From Thermoproteota archaeon (GTDB lineage Archaea > Thermoproteota > Thermoprotei_A > EX4484-217-1), in NCBI GenBank assembly GCA_029258915.1, contig JAPDJU010000006.1:1-64000 (forward strand): a stretch of DNA of 64,000 nucleotides, given 5' to 3'. Shown in pieces: positions 7,711-16,659 of the stretch; the first letter of the stretch is position 1; each line of letters starts with the position of its first letter. The notes under the pieces are model-generated. The model had not been told where the DNA came from. It searched no databases and worked only from the letters and a program-made list of their open reading frames with translations. The translations under genes and the position numbers were made by a program.

Positions 7711-8469
7711 ATGGGTAAGATGGGTGGTTCTAAACATTTAACAAGACATGCTGCACCAGCTTTTTGGCCTATTCTTAGAAAAGAATGGCATTGGGCAGTT
7801 AAACCAAGCCCTGGCCCTCACTCTATAGAAAGATGCTTACCTCTATTAATAATTGTTAGAGACATTTTAGGCTATGCTAAAACAGCTAGAGAAGCAAGAA
7901 AAATTATTGCCCAAGGACAGATTAAGGTTGACGGAAAGATTAGAAGAGATTATAAATACCCTGTAGGTTTAATGGATGTCCTTGAAATCATTAAAATAAA
8001 GAAGTTCTTTAGAGTAGTACCTTATCCCGTAAAATACATGGTTCTTCACGAGATAAATCCGGAGGAAGCCGAATACAAGCTCGTAAGAATAGAGAATAAA
8101 ACAACAGTTAAAGGTGGACATATACAGTTAAACACCCATGATGGAAGAAACATTTTGATTAAAGTTTCAGATCCTACAAACCCTGAAGAAGATGTTTATA
8201 AAACATCGGATGTTTTAAAAATAAGCATTCCAGATCAACAAATTTTGAATCATTATAAGTTTGAAGTAGGTTCAATAGCTATAGTAACTGATGGTAGAAA
8301 CGTAGGTAGAGTTGGAAGAATAGTAGAAGTAGCTACGATGTTTAAGAGAAGAAGAAACATTGTTACATTAGAAGATAAGAATGGGGAAAGATTCCAAACA
8401 ATTCAAGACTACATATTCGTCATAGGTAAGGATAAGCCCGAAATTAGCTTACCTGAAGGTGCATGGTAA
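7711..8469 (+). CDS. rps4e: Small subunit ribosomal protein S4e (eS4)
   Basis: 252 aa from ATG 7711. The frame is open further upstream into rpl24, but the family starts near the GGSKHLTRHAAPAFW motif, which fits ATG 7711. Domains in order: basic N-terminus, an S4-type RNA-binding fold (YAKTAREARKIIAQGQIKVDGKIRRD), the central eS4 domain and a C-terminal KOW segment (VTDGRNVGRVGRIVEV). Specific to archaea and eukaryotes. Its stop overlaps the rpl5 start region. Confidence 0.96.
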   Translation: MGKMGGSKHLTRHAAPAFWPILRKEWHWAVKPSPGPHSIERCLPLLIIVRDILGYAKTAREARKIIAQGQIKVDGKIRRDYKYPVGLMDVLEIIKIKKFFRVVPYPVKYMVLHEINPEEAEYKLVRIENKTTVKGGHIQLNTHDGRNILIKVSDPTNPEEDVYKTSDVLKISIPDQQILNHYKFEVGSIAIVTDGRNVGRVGRIVEVATMFKRRRNIVTLEDKNGERFQTIQDYIFVIGKDKPEISLPEGAW

Positions 8470-9002
8470 CGATGGGTTACGAAGAAAAATGGGCTAAAAA
8501 TCCTATGTTAAAACCTAGAATAGTTAAGGTAACTGTAAATATAGGTGTAGGTGGAAGTGGAGATAGGTTACAGAAAGCTATGAAAGTTCTTGAAATGCTT
8601 ACAGGGCAAAAACCTGTTCCTAGAAAAGCTAGAAGAACCATTAAAGAATTCGGAATACATAGAGGAGAAAATATAGCTGCTATGGTTACTTTAAGAGGTA
8701 AAAGCGCCATAGAATTTCTAAATAAAGCATTTGACGCTGTAGGTAGAAGAATTAAAGCCTCAAGTTTCGATAACTTCGGAAACTTCTCTTTCGGCATTAA
8801 GGAACATATTTCCATTCCTGGAGTAAAATATGATCCTGAAATAGGTATTTTTGGAATGGATGTTTGCGTTACAATCGAGAGACCAGGGTTCCGTATTATG
8901 CGTAGGAGAAGAGCTAAGTCTAAAGTTCCCTTAAGACACAGGGTTTCAAAAGAGGAAGCAATAGAATTTATATCTAAGGAGTTTGATGTAACTATAGTTT
9001 AA
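8463..9002 (+). CDS. rpl5: Large subunit ribosomal protein L5 (uL5)
   Basis: 179 aa from ATG 8463, which overlaps the rps4e stop; ATG 8472 is an equally possible start three codons later. The [24 protein letters not shown] signature and the central [28 protein letters not shown] loop are clear. L5 binds 5S rRNA together with L18 and contacts the P-site tRNA. Confidence 0.96.
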   Translation: MVTMGYEEKWAKNPMLKPRIVKVTVNIGVGGSGDRLQKAMKVLEMLTGQKPVPRKARRTIKEFGIHRGENIAAMVTLRGKSAIEFLNKAFDAVGRRIKASSFDNFGNFSFGIKEHISIPGVKYDPEIGIFGMDVCVTIERPGFRIMRRRRAKSKVPLRHRVSKEEAIEFISKEFDVTIV

Positions 9003-9015
9003 GAGAGTGGTGGAT

Positions 9016-9180
9016 ATGGGCAAGTACAAGCCGCCTAAGCTTAAGAAGTATGGTAAAGGGTCTAGAGTCTGTATTAGATGTGGGTCTCATGGACCTATAA
9101 TTAGACGTTACGGACTATACCTGTGTAGACAATGTTTCAGAGAAGTAGCTGTAAGTATAGGCTTTAGAAAATACAATTAG
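9016..9180 (+). CDS. rps14: Small subunit ribosomal protein S14 type Z (uS14)
   Basis: 54 aa. The zinc ribbon has cysteines at residues 19, 22, 37 and 40 (CIRCG and CRQC), and the protein ends in GFRKYN, the usual archaeal terminus. Its place between rpl5 and rps8 is the conserved one. GTGG precedes the ATG by a few bases. Confidence 0.95.
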   Translation: MGKYKPPKLKKYGKGSRVCIRCGSHGPIIRRYGLYLCRQCFREVAVSIGFRKYN

Positions 9181-9191
9181 GTGATGGAAAC

Positions 9192-9593
9192 ATGGTGATG
9201 ATGGATACTTTAGCTAACGCGTTAGCAACAATAATGAACAATGAAATGAGAGGTAAAAGAGAAGCTGTTGTTATGCCTGCATCTAAGCTTATAGCTAATG
9301 TTTTAAGAGTTTTCCAAAAGGAAGGCTATATTGGTGAATTTGAGTATATAGACGATGGCAGATGGGGTAAAATTAAAGTTCAACTTTTAGGTAGAATAAA
9401 CAAATGCGGCGTTATAAAACCTAGGATTCCAATTAGATATAGAGAACTTCTTGAAATGCCTGAGTGGCTTAGAAAATACCTTCCATCAAGAGATATAGGT
9501 GTTATAGTTTTATCCACATCTCACGGTGTTATGTCACATAGAGAAGCATTAGTGAAGAAAACTGGCGGTATAGTTTTGGCTTATGTCTACTAA
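9192..9593 (+). CDS. rps8: Small subunit ribosomal protein S8 (uS8)
   Basis: 133 aa starting [18 protein letters not shown], the standard archaeal start; the nearby alternative ATGs would only remove two or three residues. The C-terminal signature [23 protein letters not shown] is complete. S8 binds the central domain of 16S rRNA early in assembly. Confidence 0.97.
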   Translation: MVMMDTLANALATIMNNEMRGKREAVVMPASKLIANVLRVFQKEGYIGEFEYIDDGRWGKIKVQLLGRINKCGVIKPRIPIRYRELLEMPEWLRKYLPSRDIGVIVLSTSHGVMSHREALVKKTGGIVLAYVY

Positions 9594-9619
9594 CCTTTAA
9601 GGTTTAAGGGTGAACGGTT

Positions 9620-10177
9620 ATGCTTAAAATACTGCATTATGCTGAAGAAGTAGAGATTCCTGAAAACGTAAACGTAGAGATATCGGGAATGAAAATTAAA
9701 GTTAAAGGTCCTAAAGGAGAATTGGAGAAAAATTTCTCACATGTGAGACATGTAATTATTCGAAGAGAAAACAATAGAGTTATTGTTGAAACATATTTTG
9801 CTAATAGGGAAAATAAAGCCTGTGTTGGAACAATAGCATCTCATATTAAAAACATGATTACAGGTGTAACTAAAGGATATAGGTATAAACTGAAAATAGT
9901 TTACTCACACTTCCCTATTTCAGTTAAGGTTCAAGGCAAAAAAATTATAATTGAAAACTTCCTTGGCGAACGGGCTCCGAGAATAACCAAAATCTACGGG
10001 GACGATGTAACTGTTAGAGTTGAAGGAGACGATGTCATAGTTGAAGGAATAAATATTGAACATGTTGGACAAACAGCAGCAAATATCGAGAGCGTAGCTA
10101 GAGTTAAGAAGTACGATCCAAGAGTTTTCATGGATGGTATATACATTTATGAAAGAGGAGTAATGGAGGAGGAATAA
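9620..10177 (+). CDS. rpl6: Large subunit ribosomal protein L6 (uL6)
   Basis: 185 aa with the two repeated L6 folds: residues about 8-85 (EIPENVNVEISGMKIKVKGPKGELE) and 86-165 (FPISVKVQGKKIIIENFLGER). The region KGYRYKLKIVYSHFPI bridges them. It lies near the factor-binding centre of the 50S subunit. The next gene, rpl32e, starts after one base. Confidence 0.96.
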   Translation: MLKILHYAEEVEIPENVNVEISGMKIKVKGPKGELEKNFSHVRHVIIRRENNRVIVETYFANRENKACVGTIASHIKNMITGVTKGYRYKLKIVYSHFPISVKVQGKKIIIENFLGERAPRITKIYGDDVTVRVEGDDVIVEGINIEHVGQTAANIESVARVKKYDPRVFMDGIYIYERGVMEEE

Positions 10178-10178
10178 G

Positions 10179-10556
10179 ATGTCAAGCAAGTTTAAGAGAC
10201 TACTGAAACTTAGAAACTTAATGAATAGGAAAAGGCCAAGGTTTCTACGACATCTATGGTGGAAGTTTGCAAAATTCGATGAGGTTTGGAGAAAGCCTAA
10301 GGGAATAGATAATAAAATGAGACAAAAGCTTAAAGGATATCCTCCAGTTGTCTCTGTTGGCTATCGAGGGCCAAGACTTGTTAGAGGACTTCATCCAACG
10401 GGCAGAAAAATAGTTATAGTACATAATGTCAAAGAGTTAGAAAAAGTTGATAAGGAAAAAGACATAGTATACATAGCCTCTACAGTAGGTGGAAGGAAAA
10501 GAAAAGAAATCTTAGAGAAAGCTAGCAAATTAGGTGTTAAAATAGCTAACCCCTAA
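10179..10556 (+). CDS. rpl32e: Large subunit ribosomal protein L32e (eL32)
   Basis: 125 aa. The RPRFLRHLWWKFAKFDEVWRKPKGIDNKMR region and the VSVGYRGPRLVRGLHPTG signature are characteristic of eL32, a protein absent from bacteria. The C-terminal VYIASTVGGRKRKEILEKA follows. It is tightly linked to rpl6 and rpl19e. Confidence 0.96.
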   Translation: MSSKFKRLLKLRNLMNRKRPRFLRHLWWKFAKFDEVWRKPKGIDNKMRQKLKGYPPVVSVGYRGPRLVRGLHPTGRKIVIVHNVKELEKVDKEKDIVYIASTVGGRKRKEILEKASKLGVKIANP

Positions 10557-10568
10557 AGGTGAAAAAGC

Positions 10569-11018
10569 ATGGACTTAAGCTTACAAAAAAGACTTGCAGC
10601 CGAGATCTTAGGTGTAGGAGAAAGTAGGATATGGATAGATCCTGAAGCCTATGAAAGAGTAGAAACTGCAATAACTAAAGAAGATGTTAGAAGACTTATA
10701 AAAGACGGAATAATAAGAGTAAAACCCGAACATTCCAATAGCCGAGCTAGATGGAGAATAAGACATGAGAAAAGGAAGAAGGGTAAGAGAAGAGGCCCAG
10801 GACATAGAAAAGGTGGTAAATACTCTAAGGTTTCAAGAAAGGAACAATGGATGATGAAGGTTAGAGCTTTAAGAAAAGAACTTAGAAAGTTTAAAGAACG
10901 TGGTGTAATAACACCTAAAGAATACAGGGAAATATATAGACTTGTTAAGGGAGGCGTTTTTGAATCCGTAGCTCAGCTTAAAAACTATATAAAAGAATTG
11001 GTAAAGGAGAGGATGTGA
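10569..11018 (+). CDS. rpl19e: Large subunit ribosomal protein L19e (eL19)
   Basis: 149 aa, highly basic. The start LSLQKRLAAEILGVGESRIWIDPEA, the long basic region KRKKGKRRGPGHRKGGKYS and the helical tail with EYREIYRLVKGGVF are diagnostic. eL19 spans the 50S subunit surface and forms an intersubunit bridge. Archaea and eukaryotes only. Confidence 0.96.
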   Translation: MDLSLQKRLAAEILGVGESRIWIDPEAYERVETAITKEDVRRLIKDGIIRVKPEHSNSRARWRIRHEKRKKGKRRGPGHRKGGKYSKVSRKEQWMMKVRALRKELRKFKERGVITPKEYREIYRLVKGGVFESVAQLKNYIKELVKERM

Positions 11019-11024
11019 TAGCTT

Positions 11025-11642
11025 ATGGCTAGAGGGCCAAGATATAGGGTAAAGTATAGGAGGAGAAGGGAGGGAAAAACAAATTATTATAAACGCTACC
11101 GTATGGTTCTATCTAAAAAGCTAAGACTTGTAGCTAGAAGGACTTTAAGATACATTATAGCCCAGATAACTAAGTTTGCACCGCAAGGGGACTTTGTTTT
11201 AACCTCAGCACATAGTATAGAGCTTAAAAAGCTTTATGGGTGGAAAGCAGCTACAGATAATACTCCAGCAGCATACCTTACGGGGTTACTTGTAGGTTTA
11301 AGAGCTAGAGAGAAAGGTATAACAGAAGCTATTTTAGATATAGGGCTTCATAGAGCAACAAAGGGTGCCAGGATTTTTGCTGTACTTAAAGGAGCTTTAG
11401 ATGCAGGGTTAAAAATACCTCATAACCCGAAAATACTTCCTTCAGAAGACCGTATTAAAGGAGAACATATAGCAAAATGGGCTAAGACTCTACATGAAGA
11501 AAACCCTGACTTCTACATGAAACATTTCTCTCAATACTTAAAGAACGAATTGTCTCCTGAAGAATTGCCTAAACACTTTGAAGAAGTAAAACTTAAAATT
11601 TTAGAACAGTATTCTCATGTTCTAAAAGAGAAAACAGAGTAG
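11025..11642 (+). CDS. rpl18: Large subunit ribosomal protein L18 (uL18)
   Basis: 205 aa, the longer archaeal type. The N-terminus [19 protein letters not shown] and the [30 protein letters not shown] core identify it. With L5 it holds 5S rRNA in the central protuberance. It starts 6 nt after rpl19e. Confidence 0.96.
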   Translation: MARGPRYRVKYRRRREGKTNYYKRYRMVLSKKLRLVARRTLRYIIAQITKFAPQGDFVLTSAHSIELKKLYGWKAATDNTPAAYLTGLLVGLRAREKGITEAILDIGLHRATKGARIFAVLKGALDAGLKIPHNPKILPSEDRIKGEHIAKWAKTLHEENPDFYMKHFSQYLKNELSPEELPKHFEEVKLKILEQYSHVLKEKTE

Positions 11643-11659
11643 TTAAGAGCGTGTAAGCT

Positions 11660-12292
11660 ATGAGTACAACACCATCTATTGAAGAATGGCAGCCTAAAAC
11701 TAAAGTAGGTAAAATGGTTAAAGAGGGTAAAATAGTTTCAATTGGCGAAATATTTGAATCGAATCTTAAAATAACAGAGCCTGAAATCGTAGATTACCTT
11801 ATGCCTGATTTGAAACATGAAGTGATAGACATAGGTATTGTTCAAAAGCAGACAGATGCAGGTGAAATTTCAAGGTTTAAAGCAGTAGTTGTTATAGGCA
11901 ATATGGATGGCTATGTAGGTATTGGTGCAGGTAAAGCTAAACAACTTAGATTCGCTATTCAGAAAGCAATACAAGATGCTAAGTTAAAAATAATCCCTGT
12001 TAAGAGAGGATGTGGAAGTTGGGAATGCCGCTGCGGCGAACCCCATTCGCTCCCATTCATAGTTAAAGGTAAAAGCGGGAGCGTTGAAGTCATTTTAAAA
12101 CCAGCACCTAAAGGGACAGGGCTTGTTATTGGCGATATAGGTAAAAAGGTCTTAAAATATGCTGGAGTAAAAGACATTTGGTCTCAAACACGAGGAGAAA
12201 CAAGGACATCTTACAATTTTGCCATGGCGGTTTACAATGCATTAAAAATGACATATAAAATAATTACACCTGAGGATTGGGCTAGAGGTTAA
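11660..12292 (+). CDS. rps5: Small subunit ribosomal protein S5 (uS5)
   Basis: 210 aa. The double-stranded RNA-binding-like domain (EVIDIGIVQKQTDAGEISRFKAVVVIGN, about residues 54-82) is followed by GYVGIGAGKAKQLRFAIQKAI and the C-terminal domain. The cysteine-containing insertion KRGCGSWECRCGEPHSLP is a normal archaeal feature. It contributes to decoding accuracy. Confidence 0.97.
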   Translation: MSTTPSIEEWQPKTKVGKMVKEGKIVSIGEIFESNLKITEPEIVDYLMPDLKHEVIDIGIVQKQTDAGEISRFKAVVVIGNMDGYVGIGAGKAKQLRFAIQKAIQDAKLKIIPVKRGCGSWECRCGEPHSLPFIVKGKSGSVEVILKPAPKGTGLVIGDIGKKVLKYAGVKDIWSQTRGETRTSYNFAMAVYNALKMTYKIITPEDWARG

Positions 12293-12297
12293 AAATA

Positions 12298-12777
12298 ATG
12301 CCACTATATGCTGTCATTAGGCTTAGAGGTATACCTGATACACCATACGACATAGAATATACTCTTAAACTTCTTAGACTACATAAGAAGTTTCATTGTA
12401 CACTAATATACTCGAACAATCCTGGAGTAGAAAATATGCTGCTTAAGGTTAAAGACTGGATCACATGGGGTGAAATAGATAAAGAAACTCTTATAGAGCT
12501 TTTAAAGAGAAGAGGAAGATTACCAGGCAATAAACCTTTAACAGACGAATATGTGAAAACAAGGTTAAAACTTTCAGGAGGCATAGAGGAATTAGCCGAT
12601 AAGCTTCTCAAAGGAGATCTAAAAATAAACAAACTAACTAACCTCATTAAACCCGTTTTCAGACTACACCCGCCTAAAGGTGGATTTAAAGGAACAATAA
12701 AAAAGCCGTTCGGTACTGGAGGAGAAACAGGCTATAGAGGAGAAAAAATAAACGAACTGCTTAAAAAAATGATTTAA
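12298..12777 (+). CDS. rpl30: Large subunit ribosomal protein L30 (uL30)
   Basis: 159 aa, the long archaeal/eukaryotic L7-type form. The first 60 residues carry the ferredoxin-like L30 fold (YAVIRLRGIPDTPYDIEYTLKLLRLHKKFHC), followed by the archaeal extension ending in RLHPPKGGFKGTIKKPFGTGGE. It lies between rps5 and rpl15 as usual. Confidence 0.95.
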   Translation: MPLYAVIRLRGIPDTPYDIEYTLKLLRLHKKFHCTLIYSNNPGVENMLLKVKDWITWGEIDKETLIELLKRRGRLPGNKPLTDEYVKTRLKLSGGIEELADKLLKGDLKINKLTNLIKPVFRLHPPKGGFKGTIKKPFGTGGETGYRGEKINELLKKMI

Positions 12778-12788
12778 GGCGAAACATT

Positions 12789-13235
12789 ATGGTTGTTCGG
12801 AGAAGAAAGAAATCAAGAAAACTTAGAGGAAACAGAAGCCACGGATATGGTAGAATAGGCCAGCATAGAAAATCAGGAAGCCGTGGAGGTTTCGGAGCTG
12901 CCGGAATGCATAAGCACAAGTGGAGCTGGGTTATAAAATATGCTCCAAACTATTTTGGAAAACGGGGATTTACAAGGGCACCACAAATAGTTTTAGGTAT
13001 TAAGGAAATAAATGTTGGAGTACTTGATGAAGCAGCTGAAAAGCTTGTCAAAGAAGGATTAGCAAAAATAGAAAATGAATACATTACAATAAACGTCTTA
13101 GACCTAGGCTTTAACAAAGTAACGGGAAGAGGCAAGGTAACTAAAAAACTAAAAGTAATAACTAAGTTAATAACAGAATCCGCTAGAAGGAAAATAGAAA
13201 GCGTAGGTGGTATAGTAGAAATCGTTAAGAAGTAA
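12789..13235 (+). CDS. rpl15: Large subunit ribosomal protein L15 (uL15)
   Basis: 148 aa. The glycine- and arginine-rich N-terminus RKLRGNRSHGYGRIGQHRKSGSRGGFG and the histidine segment AGMHKHKWSW are typical. The C-terminal globular domain ends in VGGIVEIVKK. It is the last ribosomal protein gene before secY. Confidence 0.96.
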   Translation: MVVRRRKKSRKLRGNRSHGYGRIGQHRKSGSRGGFGAAGMHKHKWSWVIKYAPNYFGKRGFTRAPQIVLGIKEINVGVLDEAAEKLVKEGLAKIENEYITINVLDLGFNKVTGRGKVTKKLKVITKLITESARRKIESVGGIVEIVKK

Positions 13236-13279
13236 ACTTTGTTAATTTAAACACAGCCTACGAGTTCAGATGATGAACC

Positions 13280-14719
13280 ATGGGTTTCCTAGATGCTTTA
13301 GGAAAGTTAGCGTATATACTACCAGCTGTTAAGAAACCTGAGCGTAGGCCATCTCTCTATGAGAGGTTTGGCTGGACAGGGCTTGTTCTACTACTTTTCT
13401 TAGTAATGGGCAATGTTTACTTATATGGTATACCTACTGAGGCAATTATAAGTCCAGAGTATGGGTTCGGTGTTCTTACTCTTATTTTCGGTATGAGAAC
13501 AGGTACATTGATGCAGCTAGGTATAAGCCCTATTGTAACAGCGGGTATAGTTTTAGAAGTTCTTGTTGGTGCAAAAATATTAGACCTTGACCTTTCAGAA
13601 CCTGAGCAAAGAGAGAGATTTACTGCTGCTCAAAAAGGTCTTGCTTTAATTCTAGCCGTTGTTGAAGCTACAGCATACGCTGTTTCCCAGTTTGGAGGAG
13701 CGCTTAGAATACCGTTAACGCCTACACAACAAATTTTAGTTATAATACAGCTTGTACTTGCAAGCATGATAGTCCTACTTTTCGATGAACTTCTACAAAA
13801 AGGCTGGGGTTTAGGCAGCGCCATTTCACTTTTCATTTTAGCTAATGTTGCTGAAGCAGTAACATGGAATATGTTTAGTATAGCACCAGCTATTGGTGGT
13901 GAAGGAACATATTTTGGAATAGTACCTGAAATGATAACGAGGTTCTTTACTGGAGGCTTAGCCGGAATAGTTATTAGACAAGGACTACCTGATATTGTAG
14001 GCTTAATTGCTACTTTAGCTTTCATATTTCTGCTTATATACTTACACGGTATTAGAGTTGAAATACCTATTGCAATTCAGAGGTACAGGGGTGTTAGATC
14101 AAAAGTACCCTTAAACTTCTTATATGTTGCAAACATTCCGGTTCTGTTATTCTCCATTTTCATCGCTGACTATCTGTTCTTTGCAAGAATATTATGGTCT
14201 AGGTTCAATAGTGATAACAGCAATTTCCTTTTAAACTTCTTGGGAACATTTATAGTTGATGAGAAAGGAAACCTTGTTACTACCGGAGGTTTAGCTTATT
14301 ATCTTTCACCACCAAGAGGACTTTTAGGCTTAGTATCTCAGCCTTTAAGAGTTTCAGTTTATGTCGTATTGTTAATCATAGCAGCTGTTATTTTTGGTTT
14401 AATGTGGGTTGAAGTTAGCGGTATGAGTCCTAGAGATCAAGCAGAACAGCTTGTAAAATCAGGTTTAAGCATTCCAGGTATGCGAATGGGCTCCGTAAAA
14501 ACATTAGAAGCATTCTTATCTAGATATATTTACCCATTAGCACTACTTAGCTCAATAGTAGTTGGCGTAATAGCTGCTGCAGCGGAAGTACTGGGAGTAT
14601 ACGGTGGAGGTATGGGTATACTTTTAGCTGTAGGAATAATTTACCAGTACTACCAGATAATAGCTTATGAGAGAGCTTTAGAAGTATATCCGCTTCTAAG
14701 AAAGTTAGTTGGAGAATAA
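13280..14719 (+). CDS. secY: Protein translocase subunit SecY
   Basis: 479 aa with about ten hydrophobic helices, the channel subunit of the Sec translocon, acting in the cytoplasmic membrane. The FLVMGNVYLYGIP plug region, the TAGIVLEVLVGAK segment and the conserved cytosolic loop LHGIRVEIPIAIQRYRGVRSKVPLNFLYVANIPV are present. The gene is separated from rpl15 by 44 nt and is followed after two bases by adkA, the usual archaeal arrangement. Confidence 0.97.
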   Translation: MGFLDALGKLAYILPAVKKPERRPSLYERFGWTGLVLLLFLVMGNVYLYGIPTEAIISPEYGFGVLTLIFGMRTGTLMQLGISPIVTAGIVLEVLVGAKILDLDLSEPEQRERFTAAQKGLALILAVVEATAYAVSQFGGALRIPLTPTQQILVIIQLVLASMIVLLFDELLQKGWGLGSAISLFILANVAEAVTWNMFSIAPAIGGEGTYFGIVPEMITRFFTGGLAGIVIRQGLPDIVGLIATLAFIFLLIYLHGIRVEIPIAIQRYRGVRSKVPLNFLYVANIPVLLFSIFIADYLFFARILWSRFNSDNSNFLLNFLGTFIVDEKGNLVTTGGLAYYLSPPRGLLGLVSQPLRVSVYVVLLIIAAVIFGLMWVEVSGMSPRDQAEQLVKSGLSIPGMRMGSVKTLEAFLSRYIYPLALLSSIVVGVIAAAAEVLGVYGGGMGILLAVGIIYQYYQIIAYERALEVYPLLRKLVGE

Positions 14720-14721
14720 AA

Positions 14722-15330
14722 ATGCCCGATAGGGTAACTAAAATAGCTATTGTTGTCGGAATACCCGGCGTAGGTAAAACAACTGTTCTTAAAAACCTTA
14801 TTGAGAAAGCGGGTAAAGAAGGTATTAAGATAAAGGTTGTTAATTTCGGAGACTACATGTTTAAAGAAGCATCAGAAAAAGGTTTAATAAAACATAGAGA
14901 TGAGCTAAGAAAACTACCATTACATGTACAAATAAGGCTCCAAGAAAACGCTGCCAAAAAGATAAGAGAAGATGCGGAGAGAGGAAAACACGATGTTTTC
15001 ATAGTTGATACACATTCTTTAGTACATACGGTGACAGGCTTCTGGCCTGGCCTACCATTACACGTTATAACCAATATTAGACCCCATGTAGTTTTCGTTA
15101 TAGAGGCTCTACCTGAAGAAGTATTTAAGAGAAGAAGAAAAGACTTAGGAATTAGATTTAGAGAAGAAGAAAAGTCAATAGAGGAAATAAAAGAATTCAT
15201 GACTATGGCTAGGAATGCAGCACTTTCCTCAGCTGTTCTAACAGGGTCAGCAGTCAAAATAGTTTTAAATAGAGAAGGCAAAGTTAAGGAAGCAGTAGAC
15301 GAAATACTCAAATGCTTAAAGAATATTTAA
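14722..15330 (+). CDS. adkA: Adenylate kinase, archaeal type
   Basis: 202 aa. It equilibrates ATP and AMP with ADP. The P-loop is GIPGVGKTT (residues 13-21), and VVNFGDYMFKEA and IVDTHSLVHT mark the archaeal AdkA family rather than the bacterial Adk. It starts 2 nt after secY. In many relatives a DUF106 membrane protein follows; here the next gene is rpl34e. Confidence 0.92.
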   Translation: MPDRVTKIAIVVGIPGVGKTTVLKNLIEKAGKEGIKIKVVNFGDYMFKEASEKGLIKHRDELRKLPLHVQIRLQENAAKKIREDAERGKHDVFIVDTHSLVHTVTGFWPGLPLHVITNIRPHVVFVIEALPEEVFKRRRKDLGIRFREEEKSIEEIKEFMTMARNAALSSAVLTGSAVKIVLNREGKVKEAVDEILKCLKNI

Positions 15331-15405
15331 CCAAGAATATTTTAAAGTTAAGTTTTTAAGAAAGAATATAACTTCTAACATAAGCGTAGTAGAGATGAAT
15401 GAAAA

Positions 15406-15687
15406 ATGCCTAGGCCAAGACACAGATCAAGGTCTTTAAGAAGAATTTACGTTAGAACACCTGGAGGAAGAACTGTAATACATTATGAGAAAGGAAAACC
15501 CTCACATGCAAGATGCGCTATTTGCGGTGCCATTTTAAACGGCGTTCCTAGATTGAGACCCGTAGAACTAAGAAAACTACCTAAGAGTTTAAGAAGACCC
15601 GAAAGAATGTATGGAGGCGTCGTTTGCCCAAAGTGTCTTAAAGCTCTACTTAAACAGACAATTAGAGGTACTATTAGTATTGCTTAA
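15406..15687 (+). CDS. rpl34e: Large subunit ribosomal protein L34e (eL34)
   Basis: 93 aa. A zinc ribbon uses cysteines 37, 40, 74 and 77 (CAIC and CPKC). The basic start [21 protein letters not shown] is typical. A TATA-like AGAATATAAC near 15363 may give it its own transcript after adkA. Its 3' end overlaps the cmk start by 8 nt. Confidence 0.94.
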   Translation: MPRPRHRSRSLRRIYVRTPGGRTVIHYEKGKPSHARCAICGAILNGVPRLRPVELRKLPKSLRRPERMYGGVVCPKCLKALLKQTIRGTISIA

Positions 15688-16231
15688 AGAGAAAATAGTC
15701 ATTGTTATTAGTGGTCCTGCTGGAAGCGGTAAAACAACTTATGCTAAACGCTTAGCTGAAAAACTTGGTTTAAGATATTTTTCTGCTGGAAATATTTTCC
15801 GAAAAATAGCTAAAGAGAAAGGATTATCTCTCGTAGAATTAAGCAAATTGGCCGAGAAAGACTACAGTATAGACTTAGAAATAGATAGAAGAACCTTTGA
15901 AGAAGCAAGAAAAGGAAACGTAGTTATTGATGGCCATTTAACGGCATGGATAGTGAAGGAGTTAGCAGATGTAGCAATATATATTACAGCACCTTTAATG
16001 GTTAGAGTGAAAAGAATAGCTGAAAGAGACAATAAACCTTTAAGAGAAGCATACTATGAAACTGTAAGAAGAGAGTTCAGTCAAAGAAAAAGATTTTTAG
16101 AAATATATGGTATTGACGTTACAGATACTTCATGGTTTGACCTTATTATAAACACGGAGAAATACACCATAGATGAAGTTTATGAAATAATAGAAAAAGC
16201 TGTACTAAAAGCTTTAGGTAAAGAAGCATAA
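15680..16231 (+). CDS. cmk: Cytidylate kinase
   Basis: 183 aa from TTG 15680. An ATG at 15611 is in frame but lies well inside rpl34e and would add an unrelated N-terminus; TTG 15680 gives [20 protein letters not shown], placing the P-loop at residues 12-19 as in archaeal CMP kinases. The enzyme phosphorylates CMP/dCMP. The L34e-cmk-L14e-cbf5 order is common in archaea. The small overlap with rpl34e suggests translational coupling. Confidence 0.88.
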   Translation: MLKEKIVIVISGPAGSGKTTYAKRLAEKLGLRYFSAGNIFRKIAKEKGLSLVELSKLAEKDYSIDLEIDRRTFEEARKGNVVIDGHLTAWIVKELADVAIYITAPLMVRVKRIAERDNKPLREAYYETVRREFSQRKRFLEIYGIDVTDTSWFDLIINTEKYTIDEVYEIIEKAVLKALGKEA

Positions 16232-16294
16232 TATTTATTAGTACAATTCTAATAACACTTCTAGGCAGCAACATAACCATAAAAGGTGCTGGAA

Positions 16295-16585
16295 ATGCCG
16301 GCTATTGAGGTTGGGAGAATTTGTGTTAAAATAGCTGGTAGGGAAGCTGGAAGAAAATGTGTGATCGTAGATATTATTGATGATAATTTCATATTAGTTA
16401 CAGGGCCTAAACAGCTAACTGGTGTCAAGAGAAGAAAATGCAACATTAAACACATAGAAGTACTTCCAGATAAAGTCAATATCTCGAAAGGAGCAACAGA
16501 CGAAGAAGTTCTAAAGGCATTAGAAGAAGCAGGCAAAATAGACTTTATGAAGCAAAAAGTGAAAATAGAATTACCTCCTAAATAG
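16295..16585 (+). CDS. rpl14e: Large subunit ribosomal protein L14e (eL14)
   Basis: 96 aa from ATG 16295, preceded by AGGTG at a good distance. An upstream in-frame GTG at 16286 would add three residues, but the family starts [12 protein letters not shown]. The KOW-like fold continues [23 protein letters not shown]. Specific to archaea and eukaryotes. Confidence 0.94.
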   Translation: MPAIEVGRICVKIAGREAGRKCVIVDIIDDNFILVTGPKQLTGVKRRKCNIKHIEVLPDKVNISKGATDEEVLKALEEAGKIDFMKQKVKIELPPK

Positions 16586-16659
16586 TTTCTAAGATTTTCT
16601 TCATCATAGAAACGCTTTTTATTTAACAACCTTAAGTACTATCTTAGAGGCAAGTAACT

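Noticed and set aside
13267..13282. Box C-like ATGATGA just before secY
   Set aside because: It runs directly into the secY start and no D box is present.
14853..15311. 152-aa ORF on the minus strand
   Set aside because: Antisense to adkA, which is clearly coding.
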